Origin: JBOGWA01 sp050693155
GTDB lineage: Bacteria > Actinomycetota > UBA4738 > CALAEC01
Assembly (NCBI GenBank): GCA_050693155.1
Contig: JBOGWA010000046.1
Span: 1-15,140 of the forward strand
Reading direction: 5' to 3'
DNA: 15,140 nt
Made by a program: the position numbers and the translations under genes. Every line of letters starts with the position of its first letter. Position 1 is the first letter of the stretch. This document shows positions 14,601 through 15,140 of this stretch, in pieces. Under the pieces are notes generated by a model. It made no database searches. It was not told where the DNA came from and saw nothing but the letters and a program-made list of their open reading frames with translations.

Positions 14601-15140
14601 AGGTGAGCGATGAGATCGCCAAGCTCCGCCACACGACACCGGGCGTCGCGCTGATCTCTCCTCCGCCGCACCACGACATCTATTCCATCGAGGATCTGGC
14701 GCAGCTCATTTACGACCTGAAGCAGGTGAACCCTCGCGCGGACGTCTCGGTGAAGCTCGTCTCCACCGTCGGTGTTGGGACCATCGCTGCCGGTGTCGTC
14801 AAGGGGCTCGCCGAGGTCGTACACATTGCCGGCGCGGACGGCGGTACCGGCGCGAGCCCGCTCTCCTCCATCAAGAACGCCGGGCTCCCCTGGGAGATCG
14901 GTCTCGCCGAGACCCAACGGACGCTCGTCGAGAACGGCCTTCGCTCCCGAGCCCGCATCCGCGTCGACGGCGGCTTCAAGACCGGGAGGGACGTGTTGAT
15001 CGCGGCCCTGCTCGGCGCCGACGAGTACTCCTTCGGTACCGCGGCGCTCATGGCGGAGGGCTGCATCATGGTGCGGACCTGCCATCGGGATACCTGCCCC
15101 GTGGGCATTGCCACGCAGCGCCCCGATCTACGGGCGAAGT
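11672..15140 (+). CDS. gltB: Glutamate synthase (ferredoxin- or NADPH-type) large subunit, first 1156 residues (runs off right edge)
   Basis: GltB moves the amide of glutamine to 2-oxoglutarate, giving two glutamates, the second half of the GS-GOGAT route of ammonium assimilation. The frame is open from ATG 11672 to the window end, about three quarters of the usual 1500 residues. Cys12 in ACGIGFVAD is the N-terminal nucleophile of the class II glutaminase domain once an 11-residue propeptide is removed; the domain continues with FHQRYSTNTMPSW, CHNGEINT and RNGLRPLRY (about 361-369). The central domain follows, then the FMN/synthase domain from about 887 (FSTGAMSHGALS, IKMAQGSKPGEGGQLPGKK, GADGGTGASPLSS). 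The 3Fe-4S cysteines are Cys1131, 1137 and 1142 (C-x5-C-x4-C). The C-terminal beta-helix lies outside. A clear Shine-Dalgarno, GGAGGG, fixes the start. Whether a small GltD subunit follows, which would separate the NADPH from the ferredoxin type, cannot be seen. Confidence 0.97.
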   Translation, partial: MDYLRHGERDACGIGFVADAAGRPSRAIVQSALDALCRVRHRGAIAADAKTGDGAGLLMTLPKPLLAKLAADHGLETSPADLGVSMAFLDGREGADGSRARDLARRAIERSCDLENIPVLEWRRVPVDAEALGERAKRDAPSIEQAFVARPPGDTPEEAERRCFRARRRAERIALGSGARLYFASFSFRTITYKALCAADQLAAFYTDLRDPDTAAPLAIFHQRYSTNTMPSWERAQPFRFLCHNGEINTIQGNVNLMRAREGRLGAGHLAPEDLLSPVIDESGSDSAMLDNALELLVRGGRDVAHALAMLVPEAWEGIDDLEPGVRDFYRYHAALIEPWDGPAGLVFTDGARVGATLDRNGLRPLRYAICEDGLVACASEAGAVDVSGHGSVRKGKLGPGQMLLVDPRDSGVRENTAIKQALSDREPYGAWLSEHLHQASSGGTALAPPEDLTARQVTFGFTKEEVTVVLRPMATQGQEPTSSMGDDTAQAVLATRPRPATNFLKQRFAQVTNPPIDHLRERLVMSVRTCLGPRAPLLEETPEAVALLELPSFVLFPEDVRALADARFETIVLDATFPIGLGADGLEEAVGLLGDEAEQAILAGAGILVVSDAAVDSERVPVPSVLAVGAVHHRLVRTGLRTLASIVADAGDVRDAHDAACLLGYGAEAIAPRTALETIVALSEEGRLGADAPPAPEAMERYRTAIEDGVLKIMSKMGISSVDAYRAAQIFEAIGLDETVVETCLTGTPSPIGGVGFRELGDDILRRHRSGYAEAKPLENPGFIKHRAGGEYHTNNPEVVGALHGLLGIGAGKGEGTVTPITPEMRAAHELHRAVQADEYASYERFAKQVNSRPPAEPRDLLDLVPAGPPAPLEDVEPAAEIVQRFSTGAMSHGALSADAHETLSVALNMIGGKANTGEGGEDRARYRDDRNSAIKQVASGRFGVTPEYCAFAKELQIKMAQGSKPGEGGQLPGKKVSDEIAKLRHTTPGVALISPPPHHDIYSIEDLAQLIYDLKQVNPRADVSVKLVSTVGVGTIAAGVVKGLAEVVHIAGADGGTGASPLSSIKNAGLPWEIGLAETQRTLVENGLRSRARIRVDGGFKTGRDVLIAALLGADEYSFGTAALMAEGCIMVRTCHRDTCPVGIATQRPDLRAK

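Noticed and set aside
13601..15085. A 494-codon open frame on the minus strand opposite gltB
   Set aside because: gltB is continuous here with FMN and Fe-S motifs intact; the antisense product is a compositional shadow.
1..15140. tRNA or rRNA genes, CRISPR arrays, insertion sequences, att sites, tandem repeats
   Set aside because: None was seen by eye on either strand; the region is packed with housekeeping genes, and the only long gap is the 164-bp polA/gltB intergenic region.

Overview
The window is high-GC bacterial DNA that looks chromosomal, most likely from a member of the Actinomycetota (Actinobacteria), possibly a deep or uncultured lineage. Three things point there. The gene order polA - rpsA - coaE - (x) - uvrB - (x) - uvrA on one strand is the arrangement known from actinobacteria such as Mycobacterium. 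The ribosomal protein S1 has four S1 domains with actinobacterial-type sequence. PolA has a tyrosine in its O-helix and a degenerate proofreading domain. There is no sign of a mobile element, phage, CRISPR array, tRNA or rRNA. No lineage below phylum can be fixed by eye.

Layout. Nine genes lie on the minus strand and read right to left: polA (11507-8838), rpsA (about 8779-7367), coaE (7363-6755), a HAD hydrolase (6733-6011), a DUF2203 protein (6007-5624), uvrB (5607-3598), an amidohydrolase (3584-2562), a secreted S15/CocE-type hydrolase (2463-793) and the first 248 codons of uvrA (744-1, running off the left edge). One gene lies on the plus strand: gltB, the large glutamate synthase subunit, from 11672 off the right edge, divergent from polA across a 164-bp intergenic region. 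Coding density is very high; several gaps are only 3 to 21 nt.

How the genes work together. PolA, UvrB and UvrA belong to nucleotide excision repair and gap filling; rpsA serves translation; coaE makes the last step of coenzyme A; gltB assimilates ammonium through glutamine. The amidohydrolase and the secreted hydrolase sit between uvrB and uvrA and have no evident link to DNA repair.

Main unusual points. (1) The gltB leader holds two terminator-like hairpins, each followed by a T-rich run, plus a 12-bp alternative helix that would break both: a candidate attenuator or riboswitch-like switch. (2) rpsA has a strong Shine-Dalgarno sequence but no ATG, GTG or TTG in frame at its proper N-terminus. 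(3) Several minus-strand genes have a TANNNT -10 box only 6-10 nt before the start codon and no Shine-Dalgarno, the pattern of leaderless transcription, whereas gltB and rpsA have real leaders and Shine-Dalgarno sites.
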